64,000 nucleotides of DNA, taken from contig CANGNS010000013.1 in assembly GCA_947455465.1 (NCBI GenBank), forward strand, positions 39,363 to 103,362, written 5' to 3'. The notes under the pieces were generated by a model. It did not search any database. It had not been told where the DNA came from and saw only the letters and a list, made by a program, of their open reading frames with translations. A program made the translations under genes and the position numbers. Each line of letters starts with the position of its first letter. Position 1 is the stretch's first letter. The stretch comes from Comamonadaceae bacterium. GTDB lineage: Bacteria > Pseudomonadota > Gammaproteobacteria > Burkholderiales > Burkholderiaceae_C. Shown here piece after piece: positions 1-8,121 of the stretch.

Positions 1-1113
1 CGACAGCGGCGTGGCCTGGGCCACGGCCTGGGCGAAGGCCTCGCTGCCATGGGCGCGGATAAAACTGTCCGGGTCATGCTCTTCGGGCAAAAACAAAAAT
101 TTGATGCTGCGCACATCGGTGGCATAGGGCAGCGCACCGTCGAGGGCTTTGCGCGCGGCCCGGCGCCCGGCGCTGTCGCCATCAAAACTGAAAACCACCG
201 CGTCGGTAAAGCGAAACAGCTTTTGCACATGGTCGGGCGTGCAGGCGGTACCCAGCGTGGCGACGGCGTTGGGAAAACCGAGCTGGGCCAGCGCCACCAC
301 GTCCATATACCCCTCGGTGACCAGCGCATAGCCCTTGTCGCGCAAATGCGCGCGGGCTTCAAACAATCCGTACAGTTCGCGGCCCTTGCTAAAGACAGGG
401 GTTTCGGGAGAGTTGAGGTATTTGGGCTTCTCATCGCCCAGCACGCGGCCGCCAAAGCCGATGCACTCGCCCTTGATATTGCGGATCGGGAACATCACCC
501 GGTCGCGAAAGCGGTCGTAGCGTTTTTCTTCGGCGCCTTCTTCGGTGTTGCTGATCACCAGACCGCTTTCAACCAGCAGCGGGTCGTCGTAGCTGGGGAA
601 AACACTGGCCAGGCTGCGCCAACCCTCGGGCGCGTAGCCCAGGCCAAAGCGCTTGGCCACCTCGCCCGAGAGGCCGCGCCCTTTGAGATAGGCCACGGCG
701 CGCGGCGCGTCTTTGAGCTGGCGCCGGTAGGCCTCGCCGGCTTTTTCGAGCACGCTGGTGAGCGTGTTTTGCTTCTCGCGCTGTTCCTGAGCGCGTGCGC
801 GGTCTTGGGGCGAGGCCTCGTCCTGGGGCACTTGCATGCCAAATTGCTGGGCCAGGTCATTGACCGCTTCGACAAAGCTCATGCCGGCATGGTCCATCAA
901 AAACCCAATCGCATTGCCGTTTTTGCCGCAGCCAAAGCAGTGGTAGAACTGCTTGGTCGGGCTGACCGAAAACGAGGGCGATTTTTCGCCATGAAACGGG
1001 CACAGGCCCATGTAATTGGCGCCGCCTTTTTTCAGCTGCACATAGCGCCCGACGATGTCCACGACATCGGCGCGCGCGAGCAACTCCTGAATAAAGGTTT
1101 GGGGGATGGCCAT
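1..1113 (-). CDS. dnaG: DNA primase DnaG, N-terminal 371 residues (cut by window edge)
   Basis: Synthesises RNA primers at the replication fork and acts with DnaB helicase. The visible part starts MAIPQTFIQELLAR. It contains the CHC2-type zinc finger (C38, H41, C59, C62, in LCPFHGEKSPSF and YHCFGCG), then the catalytic core with KYLNSPETPVFSKGRELYG and the Toprim motifs EGYMDVVAL and DGDSAGRRAA. The start is the ATG at 1113; the frame runs off the left edge, so the C-terminal DnaB-binding region is not seen. The next gene upstream on the same strand (AhpD-like) ends 13 bases before this start, so the two may be cotranscribed. Identity is clear from the zinc finger and Toprim motifs. Confidence 0.97.
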   Translation of the reverse strand, partial: MAIPQTFIQELLARADVVDIVGRYVQLKKGGANYMGLCPFHGEKSPSFSVSPTKQFYHCFGCGKNGNAIGFLMDHAGMSFVEAVNDLAQQFGMQVPQDEASPQDRARAQEQREKQNTLTSVLEKAGEAYRRQLKDAPRAVAYLKGRGLSGEVAKRFGLGYAPEGWRSLASVFPSYDDPLLVESGLVISNTEEGAEEKRYDRFRDRVMFPIRNIKGECIGFGGRVLGDEKPKYLNSPETPVFSKGRELYGLFEARAHLRDKGYALVTEGYMDVVALAQLGFPNAVATLGTACTPDHVQKLFRFTDAVVFSFDGDSAGRRAARKALDGALPYATDVRSIKFLFLPEEHDPDSFIRAHGSEAFAQAVAQATPLS

Positions 1114-1126
1114 GGCGCTGGAGGCT

Positions 1127-1699
1127 TTACTTTTGTCGGGGCTGGCGTCCGAGCAGGTAAAACTCGGCGTTGGGCATCATGCCGCTGACGTTGGCCATGC
1201 GGTTGGACAGGCCGAAAAACGCGGTGATGGCGGCAATGTCCCAAATGTCCTCGTCGTCAAAACCGTGCGCATGCAGGGCGGCAAAGTCGGCATCCTCCAC
1301 GCGGTGGCTGCTGTGGCAGACCTGCAGGGCGAAGTCCAGCATGGCGCGCTGACGGGGCGTGATGTCGGCCTTGCGGTAATTGGTCGCCACCTGGTCGGCC
1401 ACCAGCGGTTTTTTCTCGTAAATGCGCAAGAGCGCGCCATGCGCCACCACGCAATAGAGGCACTGGTTGGCCGCGCTGGTGGCGGTGATGATCATTTCCC
1501 GATCGCCCTTGGTGAGGCTGGAGGACTCGCGCAGCATGATGGCGTCGTGGTAGGCGAAAAACGCCCGCCACTCGGCCGGTCGCCGTGCCAGCGACAAAAA
1601 CACATTCGGGATAAATCCTGATTTTTCCTGCACCTCCAGAATTTTTTCCTGGATGTCAGCGGGCAAGGTGTTCAGATCGGGCAGGGGGTAGCGGGTCAT
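1127..1699 (-). CDS. AhpD-like / carboxymuconolactone decarboxylase family peroxidase-related protein
   Basis: A 190-residue protein of the AhpD/CMD fold, in the uncharacterised peroxidase-related branch. The diagnostic active site is visible: E68, then C80-LY-C83 and H87 (CLYCVVAH), the arrangement that gives AhpD its thiol-based peroxidase activity and proton relay. The family suggests reduction of organic peroxides with a dithiol cofactor, but the substrate is unknown. The ATG at 1699 has an AGGA ribosome-binding sequence about 9 bases upstream. It lies between slyX and dnaG on the same strand. I am sure of the family and not of the reaction. Confidence 0.88.
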   Translation of the reverse strand: MTRYPLPDLNTLPADIQEKILEVQEKSGFIPNVFLSLARRPAEWRAFFAYHDAIMLRESSSLTKGDREMIITATSAANQCLYCVVAHGALLRIYEKKPLVADQVATNYRKADITPRQRAMLDFALQVCHSSHRVEDADFAALHAHGFDDEDIWDIAAITAFFGLSNRMANVSGMMPNAEFYLLGRQPRQK

Positions 1700-1761
1700 G
1701 GCGGGCTTCCTGAAAGGGCGTTTGGCGGCAGATTATGCGGCGCCTCTGGGCGGGCACCGGC

Positions 1762-2004
1762 TCAGTAGTGGGGCGGAAGCTCGTCGCGCGGGTTGCGTCC
1801 GGACTCGGGCGCGGCGCTGGCCCATTGGGTGCGCAACTGCAGCACCTCGCGCAGCAAAGCATCGATTTGTTGCTGCTGGCGTGCCAGGGCGCTGTCCAGC
1901 TGGTCCACAGTGTCTTCCAGAAAGCTGGCTTTGATTTCCAGCGCCGTCAGTCTGGACTCTGATGCAAGCTTGTCGGCGGGCGCCTGGGGCGGGTTGTCGG
2001 TCAT
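1762..2004 (-). CDS. slyX: SlyX family protein
   Basis: An 80-residue protein, mostly one predicted coiled coil (about residues 17-60: ESRLTALEIKASFLEDTVDQ onward) and ending in the SlyX hallmark LPPHY. The function is unknown; in enterobacteria the gene lies next to the FKBP isomerase slyD, which is not seen here. The ATG at 2004 has no Shine-Dalgarno but has CACAAT six bases upstream (2011-2016), a -10-like element that would start transcription at or next to the start codon. Confidence 0.85.
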   Translation of the reverse strand: MTDNPPQAPADKLASESRLTALEIKASFLEDTVDQLDSALARQQQQIDALLREVLQLRTQWASAAPESGRNPRDELPPHY

Positions 2005-2010
2005 GCGCCC

Positions 2011-2016
2011 ATTGTG
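2011..2016 (-). promoter_or_regulatory. -10-like hexamer for slyX (possible leaderless start)
   Basis: CACAAT read on the minus strand, six bases before the slyX ATG. No clear -35 is visible. The same geometry recurs before marR, purN and dnaE. Confidence 0.35.
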
Positions 2017-2175
2017 CCTGCCTGAGGGCGCTGCACCCCACCGGAGCGGTCAGCCAGCGCAAAGGTCTTTGGGTGAAAATGGGGCCTATCGTCGTCAATC
2101 GGGGCCCTTTTAGGCCCTGCGCGGCCCTGGCGACAGCGGTTGGGTACTTTGTATTGCTTTGGTGGAGAACTTATT

Positions 2176-2883
2176 TTGAACAAAATTTATCCCAGCGCCG
2201 CTGCGGCGCTTGAAGGCATCGTCCAGGACGGGCAGCTTATTGCAGTGGGCGGCTTTGGGCTATGCGGCATTCCCGAGGCGCTGATTGATGCCTTGCGCGA
2301 CAGCGGCAAGCAAAACCTGACCGCTATTTCCAATAACGCCGGTGTCGACGGCTTTGGCTTGGGCAAGCTGCTCGAGACCCGCCAGATCAAGAAAATGATC
2401 TCCAGCTATGTGGGGGAGAACAAAGAATTTGAGCGCCAGTACCTGGCCGGCGAACTGGCTCTGGAGTTCACGCCCCAGGGCACTTTGGCCGAAAAACTGC
2501 GCGCCGGTGGCGCGGGCATTCCGGCGTTTTTCACCAAAACGGGTGTGGGCACTATGGTGGCTGAGGGCAAGGAGTTGCGCGAGTTCGATGGCGAGACCTA
2601 TGTCATGGAGCGCGCCTTGGTGCCCGATGTGGCCTTGGTCAAGGCCTATCGCGCCGACAAATCGGGCAATTTGCAGTTCCGCCTGACGGCGCGCAACTTC
2701 AACCCGGCCGTCGCCATGGCCGGAAAAATCACGGTGGTCGAGGTCGAGGAAATCGTCGAAACCGGCGCCATCGCCCCCGATGATGTGCACCTGGCCGGCA
2801 TTTATGTGCACCGCCTCGTGCTCAACGCCACACCGGAAAAACGCATCGAAAAACGCACGATTTCTGAGAAAGAAGGAGCCTGA
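2176..2883 (+). CDS. scoA: 3-oxoacid CoA-transferase, subunit A (ScoA/AtoD type)
   Basis: Alpha subunit of a class I CoA-transferase that moves CoA from an acyl-CoA donor (commonly succinyl-CoA) to a 3-oxoacid such as acetoacetate. It carries the subunit A signature [16 protein letters not shown] and [21 protein letters not shown] chose the TTG at 2176 because GGAG (2164-2167) sits eight bases upstream and because the family begins (M)[11 protein letters not shown] at this point; the ATG at 2140 would add 12 residues without a ribosome-binding site. The length of 235 residues is normal. It is followed after two bases by subunit B, so the pair is surely cotranscribed. Whether the true acceptor is acetoacetate or 3-oxoadipate cannot be told from sequence alone. 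Confidence 0.93.
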   Translation: MNKIYPSAAAALEGIVQDGQLIAVGGFGLCGIPEALIDALRDSGKQNLTAISNNAGVDGFGLGKLLETRQIKKMISSYVGENKEFERQYLAGELALEFTPQGTLAEKLRAGGAGIPAFFTKTGVGTMVAEGKELREFDGETYVMERALVPDVALVKAYRADKSGNLQFRLTARNFNPAVAMAGKITVVEVEEIVETGAIAPDDVHLAGIYVHRLVLNATPEKRIEKRTISEKEGA

Positions 2884-2885
2884 CC

Positions 2886-3524
2886 ATGAGCTGGACCCAA
2901 GACCAAATGGCCGCACGTGCGGCGCAAGAGCTGGAAGACGGTTTTTATGTGAACCTGGGCATCGGCATCCCCACGCTGGTGGCCAATTTTGTGCCCAGCG
3001 ACAAAGAAGTCTGGCTGCAAAGTGAAAACGGCATGCTGGGCATCGGCCCGTTCCCGACCGAGGACGCGGTGGATGCCGACCTTATCAATGCCGGCAAGCA
3101 AACCGTGACCACCATCAAAGGCTCCAGCATTTTTGGCAGCCACGAGAGTTTTGCCATGATTCGCGGCGGCAAGATCAACCTGAGCATCTTGGGCGCCATG
3201 CAAGTGAGCGAACACGGTGACTTGGCCAACTGGATGATTCCGGGCAAGATGGTCAAAGGCATGGGCGGCGCCATGGATTTGGTCGCCGGCGTCAAGCGCG
3301 TGATTGTCCTCATGGAGCATGTCGCCAAGAAAAAAGACGGCACCGAAGATCTGAAAATCTTGCCTAACTGCACCTTGCCGCTGACGGGTGTGGGCGTGGT
3401 GGACCGCATCATTACCGACCTGGCGGTGATGGACGTGACGCCCCAAGGCCTTAAGGTTGTGGAAATGGCACCCGGCGTGACGCGGGAATTTTTGCAGTCG
3501 AAAACAGGCGTGGCCCTGCTTTAA
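2886..3524 (+). CDS. scoB: 3-oxoacid CoA-transferase, subunit B (ScoB/AtoA type)
   Basis: Beta subunit (212 residues) of the CoA-transferase encoded with the upstream gene. E47 in LQSENGMLG is the conserved catalytic glutamate that forms the glutamyl-CoA thioester. [13 protein letters not shown] and [18 protein letters not shown] are family signatures. The start ATG follows the subunit A stop by two bases, with AAGGAG just before that stop. The likely role is ketone-body or short-chain acid metabolism feeding acetyl-CoA production. Confidence 0.95.
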   Translation: MSWTQDQMAARAAQELEDGFYVNLGIGIPTLVANFVPSDKEVWLQSENGMLGIGPFPTEDAVDADLINAGKQTVTTIKGSSIFGSHESFAMIRGGKINLSILGAMQVSEHGDLANWMIPGKMVKGMGGAMDLVAGVKRVIVLMEHVAKKKDGTEDLKILPNCTLPLTGVGVVDRIITDLAVMDVTPQGLKVVEMAPGVTREFLQSKTGVALL

Positions 3525-3568
3525 AGCCCCTAAAAGCCCTTGGCGCTGGTGAACCCGGCTTAACTGCG

Positions 3569-3594
3569 CAGGACTTGACGCCGGTCAAGTCCTG
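3569..3594 (+). promoter_or_regulatory. FNR/Dnr-type palindrome upstream of the cytochrome operon
   Basis: A perfect inverted repeat with 11-base arms (CAGGACTTGAC, 3569-3579, and its complement, 3584-3594) around GCCG. Its core, TTGAC-N4-GTCAA (3575-3588), matches the CRP/FNR-superfamily site layout (FNR: TTGAT-N4-ATCAA; Dnr-like variants have TTGAC). It lies about 65 bases before the SHP start codon. It has no following T-run, so it is unlikely to be a terminator for scoAB. Confidence 0.55.
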
Positions 3595-3652
3595 GGGCTG
3601 CGGCGCGTTTTACAGTGCAGCCGTTACTTCTTTCTTTTCATGGGTGGTTGCT

Positions 3653-4060
3653 ATGAGCGTGTTGCGATGGACGGCCCGCGCCTGCGTGCTGGGGTACTTG
3701 GCTTGGGGCATGGGCTTTGCCCTGGCCGATACCCCCGCAGATTTGCTGGCCCATTACAAGGCCGAGGCCCAGGGCCAGCCGGCCGGCGACGCGGGACGCG
3801 GGCAGGTATTTTTCAATAAGACCCATGGCAATGAGTGGAAATGCGCTTCTTGCCACGGCGCCGTGCCCACTGGCAAGGGCGAACACGCCATGACCCACAA
3901 AGTGATCGAGCCGATGGCGCCGGCCTTCAACGCGCAGCGCTTTACCGACCTGGCCAAGTCCGAAAAATGGTTCCGTCGTAATTGCAAAGACGTGCTGGCC
4001 CGCGAATGCACTGCCGCCGAAAAGGCCGATGTGCTGGCCTGGCTGCTCAGCCTGAAATAA
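3653..4060 (+). CDS. SHP-type cytochrome c (DUF1924 family)
   Basis: An exported class I-like c-type cytochrome of 135 residues. A signal peptide (residues 1-25, ending ALA) precedes the mature protein. The haem site is C64-AS-C67-H68. N110-C111 with C119 reproduces the arrangement known for Rhodobacter sphaeroides haem protein SHP, where an Asn is the labile sixth ligand and a disulfide closes the ligand loop; SHP binds oxygen and NO. I chose the ATG at 3653 because the signal peptide starts there; no strong ribosome-binding site is visible. It is followed by a diheme cytochrome and a cytochrome b561, its usual partners. The physiological substrate is unknown. Confidence 0.85.
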   Translation: MSVLRWTARACVLGYLAWGMGFALADTPADLLAHYKAEAQGQPAGDAGRGQVFFNKTHGNEWKCASCHGAVPTGKGEHAMTHKVIEPMAPAFNAQRFTDLAKSEKWFRRNCKDVLARECTAAEKADVLAWLLSLK

Positions 4061-4075
4061 TTTGGAAGGAATCCG

Positions 4076-4549
4076 ATGAAAACTGCTTACTTACCTTGGC
4101 GCAGCGCAGGCGCTGCTTTGGCGCTGGCGCTGTGCGCGAGCGCCACGTGGGCGCAAGCGGGAGGGCTCAAAGGCGCACCGGCCGCATTCACTGCGGAATG
4201 CACCAGCTGCCATATCGGCTATGCGCCAGCTTTGGCGGGCGAGGCCAGTTGGCGCGGCATCATGGCCGGACTGGACAAGCATTTCGGCGTGGACGCCTCC
4301 ATGGACGAGAAGGCGCACCAAACCATTACGGCCTGGCTGGTAGCGCATGCCGCCAAGGGCAGCCGTTATGCCAAGCCCAGCGCTGACTTTCGCATCAGCA
4401 CCAGTGCCTGGTTTGTGCGCCAGCATGACGAGGTGGGCAGCAAAGTTTGGAAGCGCGCCAGCATCAAAAGCGCAGCCAATTGCGGCGCGTGCCACAGCGG
4501 CGCGGCGCGCGGCGACTTTGACGAAGACCGCGTCAAGATTCCCCAATGA
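4076..4549 (+). CDS. Diheme cytochrome c (DHC family)
   Basis: A periplasmic 157-residue protein with a signal peptide (about residues 1-26, ending TWA) and two haem-binding motifs, C42-TS-C45-H46 and C136-GA-C139-H140. This matches the DHC family, the electron donor that travels with SHP. AAGGA precedes the ATG at 4076. The 3' end overlaps the cytochrome b gene by four bases (ATGA), so the two are translationally coupled. The likely path is quinol to cytochrome b561, then DHC, then SHP. Confidence 0.88.
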   Translation: MKTAYLPWRSAGAALALALCASATWAQAGGLKGAPAAFTAECTSCHIGYAPALAGEASWRGIMAGLDKHFGVDASMDEKAHQTITAWLVAHAAKGSRYAKPSADFRISTSAWFVRQHDEVGSKVWKRASIKSAANCGACHSGAARGDFDEDRVKIPQ

Positions 4550-5223
4550 TCCCGCCCGATAAAGAGACCGATACCAGCCCACCCAGCGCCCAGCTGGTTT
4601 GGGATGTGCCGACGCGCGTATTCCATTGGTTGCTGGTGCTGTGCGTGGCCGGCGCCTGGGCGAGCGCCGAGAGCGAGCGCACCAAGCTGATCCATCTGAG
4701 CTTTGGTTATTGCGCCGGCGCCTTGGTGCTGTGGCGTCTGCTGTGGGGTGTTGTCGGCAGTCGCTACGCGCGCTTTACCGATTTCGTGAAAAGCCCGGCA
4801 GCGGCTTGGGCCTACTTGCGTGGGTATATGCCCTGGGCTGCGGGCGCGCAGCCTGCCTCTTTTGTCGGGCACAACCCAGCGGGCGGCTGGGCGGTGCTTG
4901 GCTTGCTGGCGCTGCTGGCCGGCGCTGTGGCCAGCGGTTGGTGGGCAGAACAGCCTGACGCGCTAGAGATCGCAGGCGAAGTGCATGAGGCCTTGGTCAA
5001 TGGTCTTTTCTTGCTGGTAGGCGTGCATGTGCTGGCCGTTGTAGCGACGGGTCTGATCCATGGCGAAAGCCTGGTGCGCGCGATGCTTACCGGCCGCAAG
5101 CAAGCCCGCCCCAGGCAGGCGATCGGTTCAGCCCATCGCCTGCTGGGCGCTCTTTTGGCCTTGGCAATGCTTGCCTTGTGGCTGGCGATTTATACCGGCC
5201 AGTTTCCCGCGCTGACCGCCTGA
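4546..5223 (+). CDS. Cytochrome b561-type membrane protein of the SHP/DHC cluster
   Basis: A 225-residue integral membrane protein with the Ni-hydrogenase/DHC-type cytochrome b fold. VWDVPTRVFHWLLVL at the start of the first helix is the typical signature with the first haem-ligand His. Further His residues fall in predicted helices (LIHLSFGYCAG, GEVHEALVN, VGVHVLAVV). It has about four to five membrane spans plus a C-terminal one (LLGALLALAMLALWLAIY). It probably oxidises membrane quinol and passes electrons to the periplasmic DHC encoded just upstream. It ends 41 bases before a convergent efflux gene. Confidence 0.87.
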   Translation: MIPPDKETDTSPPSAQLVWDVPTRVFHWLLVLCVAGAWASAESERTKLIHLSFGYCAGALVLWRLLWGVVGSRYARFTDFVKSPAAAWAYLRGYMPWAAGAQPASFVGHNPAGGWAVLGLLALLAGAVASGWWAEQPDALEIAGEVHEALVNGLFLLVGVHVLAVVATGLIHGESLVRAMLTGRKQARPRQAIGSAHRLLGALLALAMLALWLAIYTGQFPALTA

Positions 5224-5242
5224 AGCCCGCCTGTGGGGCGGC

Positions 5243-5257
5243 AGGCCCGCAGGGCCT
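5243..5257. terminator. Short hairpin between convergent genes
   Basis: AGGCCC and GGGCCT flank GCA between the cytochrome b gene and the convergent MFS gene. No T-run follows on either strand, so termination here is only a possibility. Confidence 0.25.
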
Positions 5258-5264
5258 CTTGGCG

Positions 5265-6848
5265 CTAATGGGCGCCCGCTGCGTCCGCTGGTGGCGCCGC
5301 CGGGCCGCTGTAGGGCGGCGCCTTGAGCGGTTTGCTGAGCCAAATAATCGGGATCAGCAACAAGAAGATCAGCGCCGAGCCCAAAAATATGTCATTGGCT
5401 GCCAGGGTAAAGGCCTGCTGGTCGATCAGCCGGTTGATGCTGGCCAGTCCTTGGGTTGGGCTCATGCCCATGCCCGCAAAGCCGCTGATCGCGGCCGTGG
5501 CGGCTGGGTTGTTCAGGTTGACCATCTCGGCCAATTGGGCATGGTGCATGGCTGCGCGGTCCTGCCACAGCGTGATGGTGATGGACGTGCCAAACGAGCC
5601 TCCCAAAATCCGCATAAACGTTGATAAACCGGAGGCCGAGGGCAAACTGGCTGGCGCGATGCCGCTGAGCGTTAGCGTGGACAGCGGAATAAAGAAGAAA
5701 GCCACTGCGATGCCTTGCACAATCGTCGGTAGCATGATGGTGGCAAAGTCCGCCTGGGTGTTGAAGTGCGAGCGCATCCACAGCACCAGCGAGAACATCA
5801 CAAAGGAGAAGGTCGCCAGCGAGCGCGGATCAAACTTCTGGATGTTTTTGCCCACTACCGGCGACAAGAGCATGGCGAAAATGCCCACAGGTGCCAGCAT
5901 CATGCCCGCATCGGTCGAGGTGTAGCCCATGAACTGCTGCAGCCACAATGGAAACAGCACCAGGTTACCGATGAACAGGCTGTAGGCCACCGCCAGGCAG
6001 ATTGCGGCCCAGCGGAAATTGCGCAACTTGAGCAGGCGCAGCTCCACCACGGGGTGTTTGTCGGTCAGCTCCCAGGCTACGAAAAACAGCCCCGCAATGC
6101 CCGCGACCGCCGCCAAAGTAATGATTTCTGCCGAATGGAACCAGTCCACTTCTTTGCCCCGGTCCAGCATGATTTGCAAAGCGCCAACCGCAAGCACCAA
6201 AAGCGTCAGGCCCACGGTGTCGATAGGTAGTTTTTGCCGGGGTGACTCGCGCTTTTTAAAAATCGTCCAGGTAATAAAGGCTGCGCCAATACCAACGGGC
6301 ACGTTGATATAAAAAATCCAGCCCCAGTGGGCGTTGTCGGTAATCCACCCGCCCAAAAGTGGCCCCAGCACGGGAGCCACCAGCGTGGTCATGGCCCACA
6401 TAGCCATGGCCATCCCGGCCATCGCGGGCGGGTAGCTTGAGAGCAGCAGGGTTTGGGCTAGCGGCATCATCGGGCCGGCCACAAAGCCCTGGAAGGCGCG
6501 CATGGCAATCAGGGTCGGCATATTGGGCGCCAAGCCGCACAGCCAGGAGGCCAGCACAAACAGCAGCACGCTCAGCGTGAACAGGCGCACCTGCCCAAAG
6601 CGCTGCGACAGCCAACCCGTTAGCGGCACGGCAATCGCGTTGGCCACGCCAAAGCTGGTGACCACCCAGGCGCCCTGGTTGGGGCTGACGCCCAGGTCGC
6701 CGGCAATCGCGGGCAGCGACACGTTGGCGATGGACGAATCCAAGACGTTCATAAAGGTCGCCGTCGAGAGCGCGACCGTGCCCCAAAAGCGGGCTGCGCC
6801 TTGCAGTGGCGGGTGGCTAAAGCCAGTGCCTGGGCCGGGAGTTGCCAT
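5265..6848 (-). CDS. emrB: DHA2-family MFS drug exporter (EmrB type)
   Basis: A 527-residue, 14-span proton-driven multidrug transporter of the inner membrane. The conserved start NVLDSSIANVSLPAIAGDL, the motif A region GWLSQRFGQVRLF and the helix-5 motif ALVAPVLGPLLGGWI-like stretch (here TLVAPVLGPLLGGWITDN) are visible. The start ATG at 6848 follows the EmrA stop by seven bases. With EmrA (membrane fusion) and a NodT-type outer-membrane factor it forms a tripartite pump; it is the last gene of a marR-led operon. Substrates are probably hydrophobic uncouplers, phenolics or drugs, as for the family. Confidence 0.93.
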   Translation of the reverse strand: MATPGPGTGFSHPPLQGAARFWGTVALSTATFMNVLDSSIANVSLPAIAGDLGVSPNQGAWVVTSFGVANAIAVPLTGWLSQRFGQVRLFTLSVLLFVLASWLCGLAPNMPTLIAMRAFQGFVAGPMMPLAQTLLLSSYPPAMAGMAMAMWAMTTLVAPVLGPLLGGWITDNAHWGWIFYINVPVGIGAAFITWTIFKKRESPRQKLPIDTVGLTLLVLAVGALQIMLDRGKEVDWFHSAEIITLAAVAGIAGLFFVAWELTDKHPVVELRLLKLRNFRWAAICLAVAYSLFIGNLVLFPLWLQQFMGYTSTDAGMMLAPVGIFAMLLSPVVGKNIQKFDPRSLATFSFVMFSLVLWMRSHFNTQADFATIMLPTIVQGIAVAFFFIPLSTLTLSGIAPASLPSASGLSTFMRILGGSFGTSITITLWQDRAAMHHAQLAEMVNLNNPAATAAISGFAGMGMSPTQGLASINRLIDQQAFTLAANDIFLGSALIFLLLIPIIWLSKPLKAPPYSGPAAPPADAAGAH

Positions 6849-6855
6849 GGCGCGC

Positions 6856-8100
6856 TTAAGAATGTTTGCCGTCGGCGGCGGCTTTGGGCGCAGGGCTGCC
6901 CATATTGGCGCCGATCACGCGCTGAATCTCTGCCGTGGCCTGGCCGTCGAGCAATTCATACACATCGGTTTGTACCGCCGAGGCCGCTTGCGCAGCGTCG
7001 GCCAGGGCTTTGCCGTCTTGCGCCGTCACGTCCACCGTCGCTTCCATCGACAAACCGACGCGCAAGGGGTGGGCGCTCACTTGCGCCGGGTCCAGAGCGA
7101 TGCGCACCGGCACGCGCTGCACCACTTTGATCCAGTTGCCGGTGGCGTTTTGGGCCGGCAAGAGCGAAAACGCCGCGCCTGTGCCCGCGCCCAAACCGAC
7201 CACGGTGCCTTTGTAATCCACCTTCTTGCCGTAGACATCGGCCGTAAGCGTTACCGGTTGACCTATGCGGATATTGCGCAGCTGGGCTTCTTTGAAATTG
7301 GCGTCCACCCACAGGGCGTTGAGTGCTACCACCGACATCAGCGGGCTCCCTGCGGCCACGCGCTGGCCCAGTTGCACCGAGCGTTTGGCCACATAGCCGT
7401 CGACCGGGGCGGGCAGGGTGGCACGGTGCAGCGCCAAATAGGCCTCGCGCACTTTGGCCGCAGCCGCCTGCACGCTGGGGTGCGAGGGCACTTGCGTGTT
7501 GTCTGTCATGGTTTGGGCGCTTTGCAGCTGCTCGCGTGCCGCCAGCACGCTGGCCTTGGCCGTGCCCAACGCGCTTTGCGCCTGGCGCAGCTGCGATTGC
7601 AGATGCGCTATTTCCTCGGCCGAGACCGCGCCCACGCCGCTAATGGATTGGCGGCGCGCCAGATCGTCGCTCAGGCGGCTAATGTCGTTTTGCGCGCGCA
7701 CCACATCGCCTTCGCGCACGGCTATTTGTGCTTCCAGGGTGCTGTTGCTGGCGTAGAGCATGCGCACCTGGCGCACGGCCTGGGCCAGGTTGGCCTCGGC
7801 CAGGGACAGGGCCATTTTGGCGTCGGCCGCATCCAGGCGCACCAGGGGCTGGCCGGCTTTCACAAAATCGGTGTCATCGGCCAGGATGGCGGTCACGGTG
7901 CCGCCAATTTGAGGCGTAATTTGCACCACATTGCCCTGCACATAGGCGTTGTCGGTGGATTCTTGGTGGCGGCTGCTGAACCATTCATAGCCGCCATAGC
8001 CCAGGGCGAGGGCCACAGCCAGGCCGGCCAGGGTCAGGGCTTTTTGCCGGGCGCCGCCCGGCGCGGTTGCGGGAGTGGGGGAAGTTGGAGAAGTGCTCAT
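6856..8100 (-). CDS. emrA: HlyD/EmrA-type membrane fusion protein
   Basis: A 414-residue periplasmic adaptor anchored by one N-terminal helix (ALTLAGLAVALALGYGGYEWF). The family landmark STDNAYVQGNVVQITPQIGGTV follows. A long coiled-coil hairpin lies at about residues 100-225, then a second lipoyl half-motif (LPAPVDGYVAKRSVQLGQRV) and a beta-barrel region. It links the MFS pump encoded next to it to the outer-membrane factor encoded upstream. The intergenic spacers are short (7 and 21 bases), consistent with one operon. No good Shine-Dalgarno is visible before the ATG at 8100. Confidence 0.93.
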   Translation of the reverse strand: MSTSPTSPTPATAPGGARQKALTLAGLAVALALGYGGYEWFSSRHQESTDNAYVQGNVVQITPQIGGTVTAILADDTDFVKAGQPLVRLDAADAKMALSLAEANLAQAVRQVRMLYASNSTLEAQIAVREGDVVRAQNDISRLSDDLARRQSISGVGAVSAEEIAHLQSQLRQAQSALGTAKASVLAAREQLQSAQTMTDNTQVPSHPSVQAAAAKVREAYLALHRATLPAPVDGYVAKRSVQLGQRVAAGSPLMSVVALNALWVDANFKEAQLRNIRIGQPVTLTADVYGKKVDYKGTVVGLGAGTGAAFSLLPAQNATGNWIKVVQRVPVRIALDPAQVSAHPLRVGLSMEATVDVTAQDGKALADAAQAASAVQTDVYELLDGQATAEIQRVIGANMGSPAPKAAADGKHS

Positions 8101-8121
8101 GGGAAATGCTTTTGAAAAAAA

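Noticed and set aside
3569..3594. Palindrome as a terminator of scoAB
   Set aside because: No T-run follows, and the TTGAC-N4-GTCAA core fits a CRP/FNR-type site better.
6502..8115. Long open frame on the plus strand opposite the emrA/emrB genes
   Set aside because: It is antisense to two well-supported efflux genes and rich in His, Arg and Gln, a common effect of high GC at third codon positions. No family match is visible.
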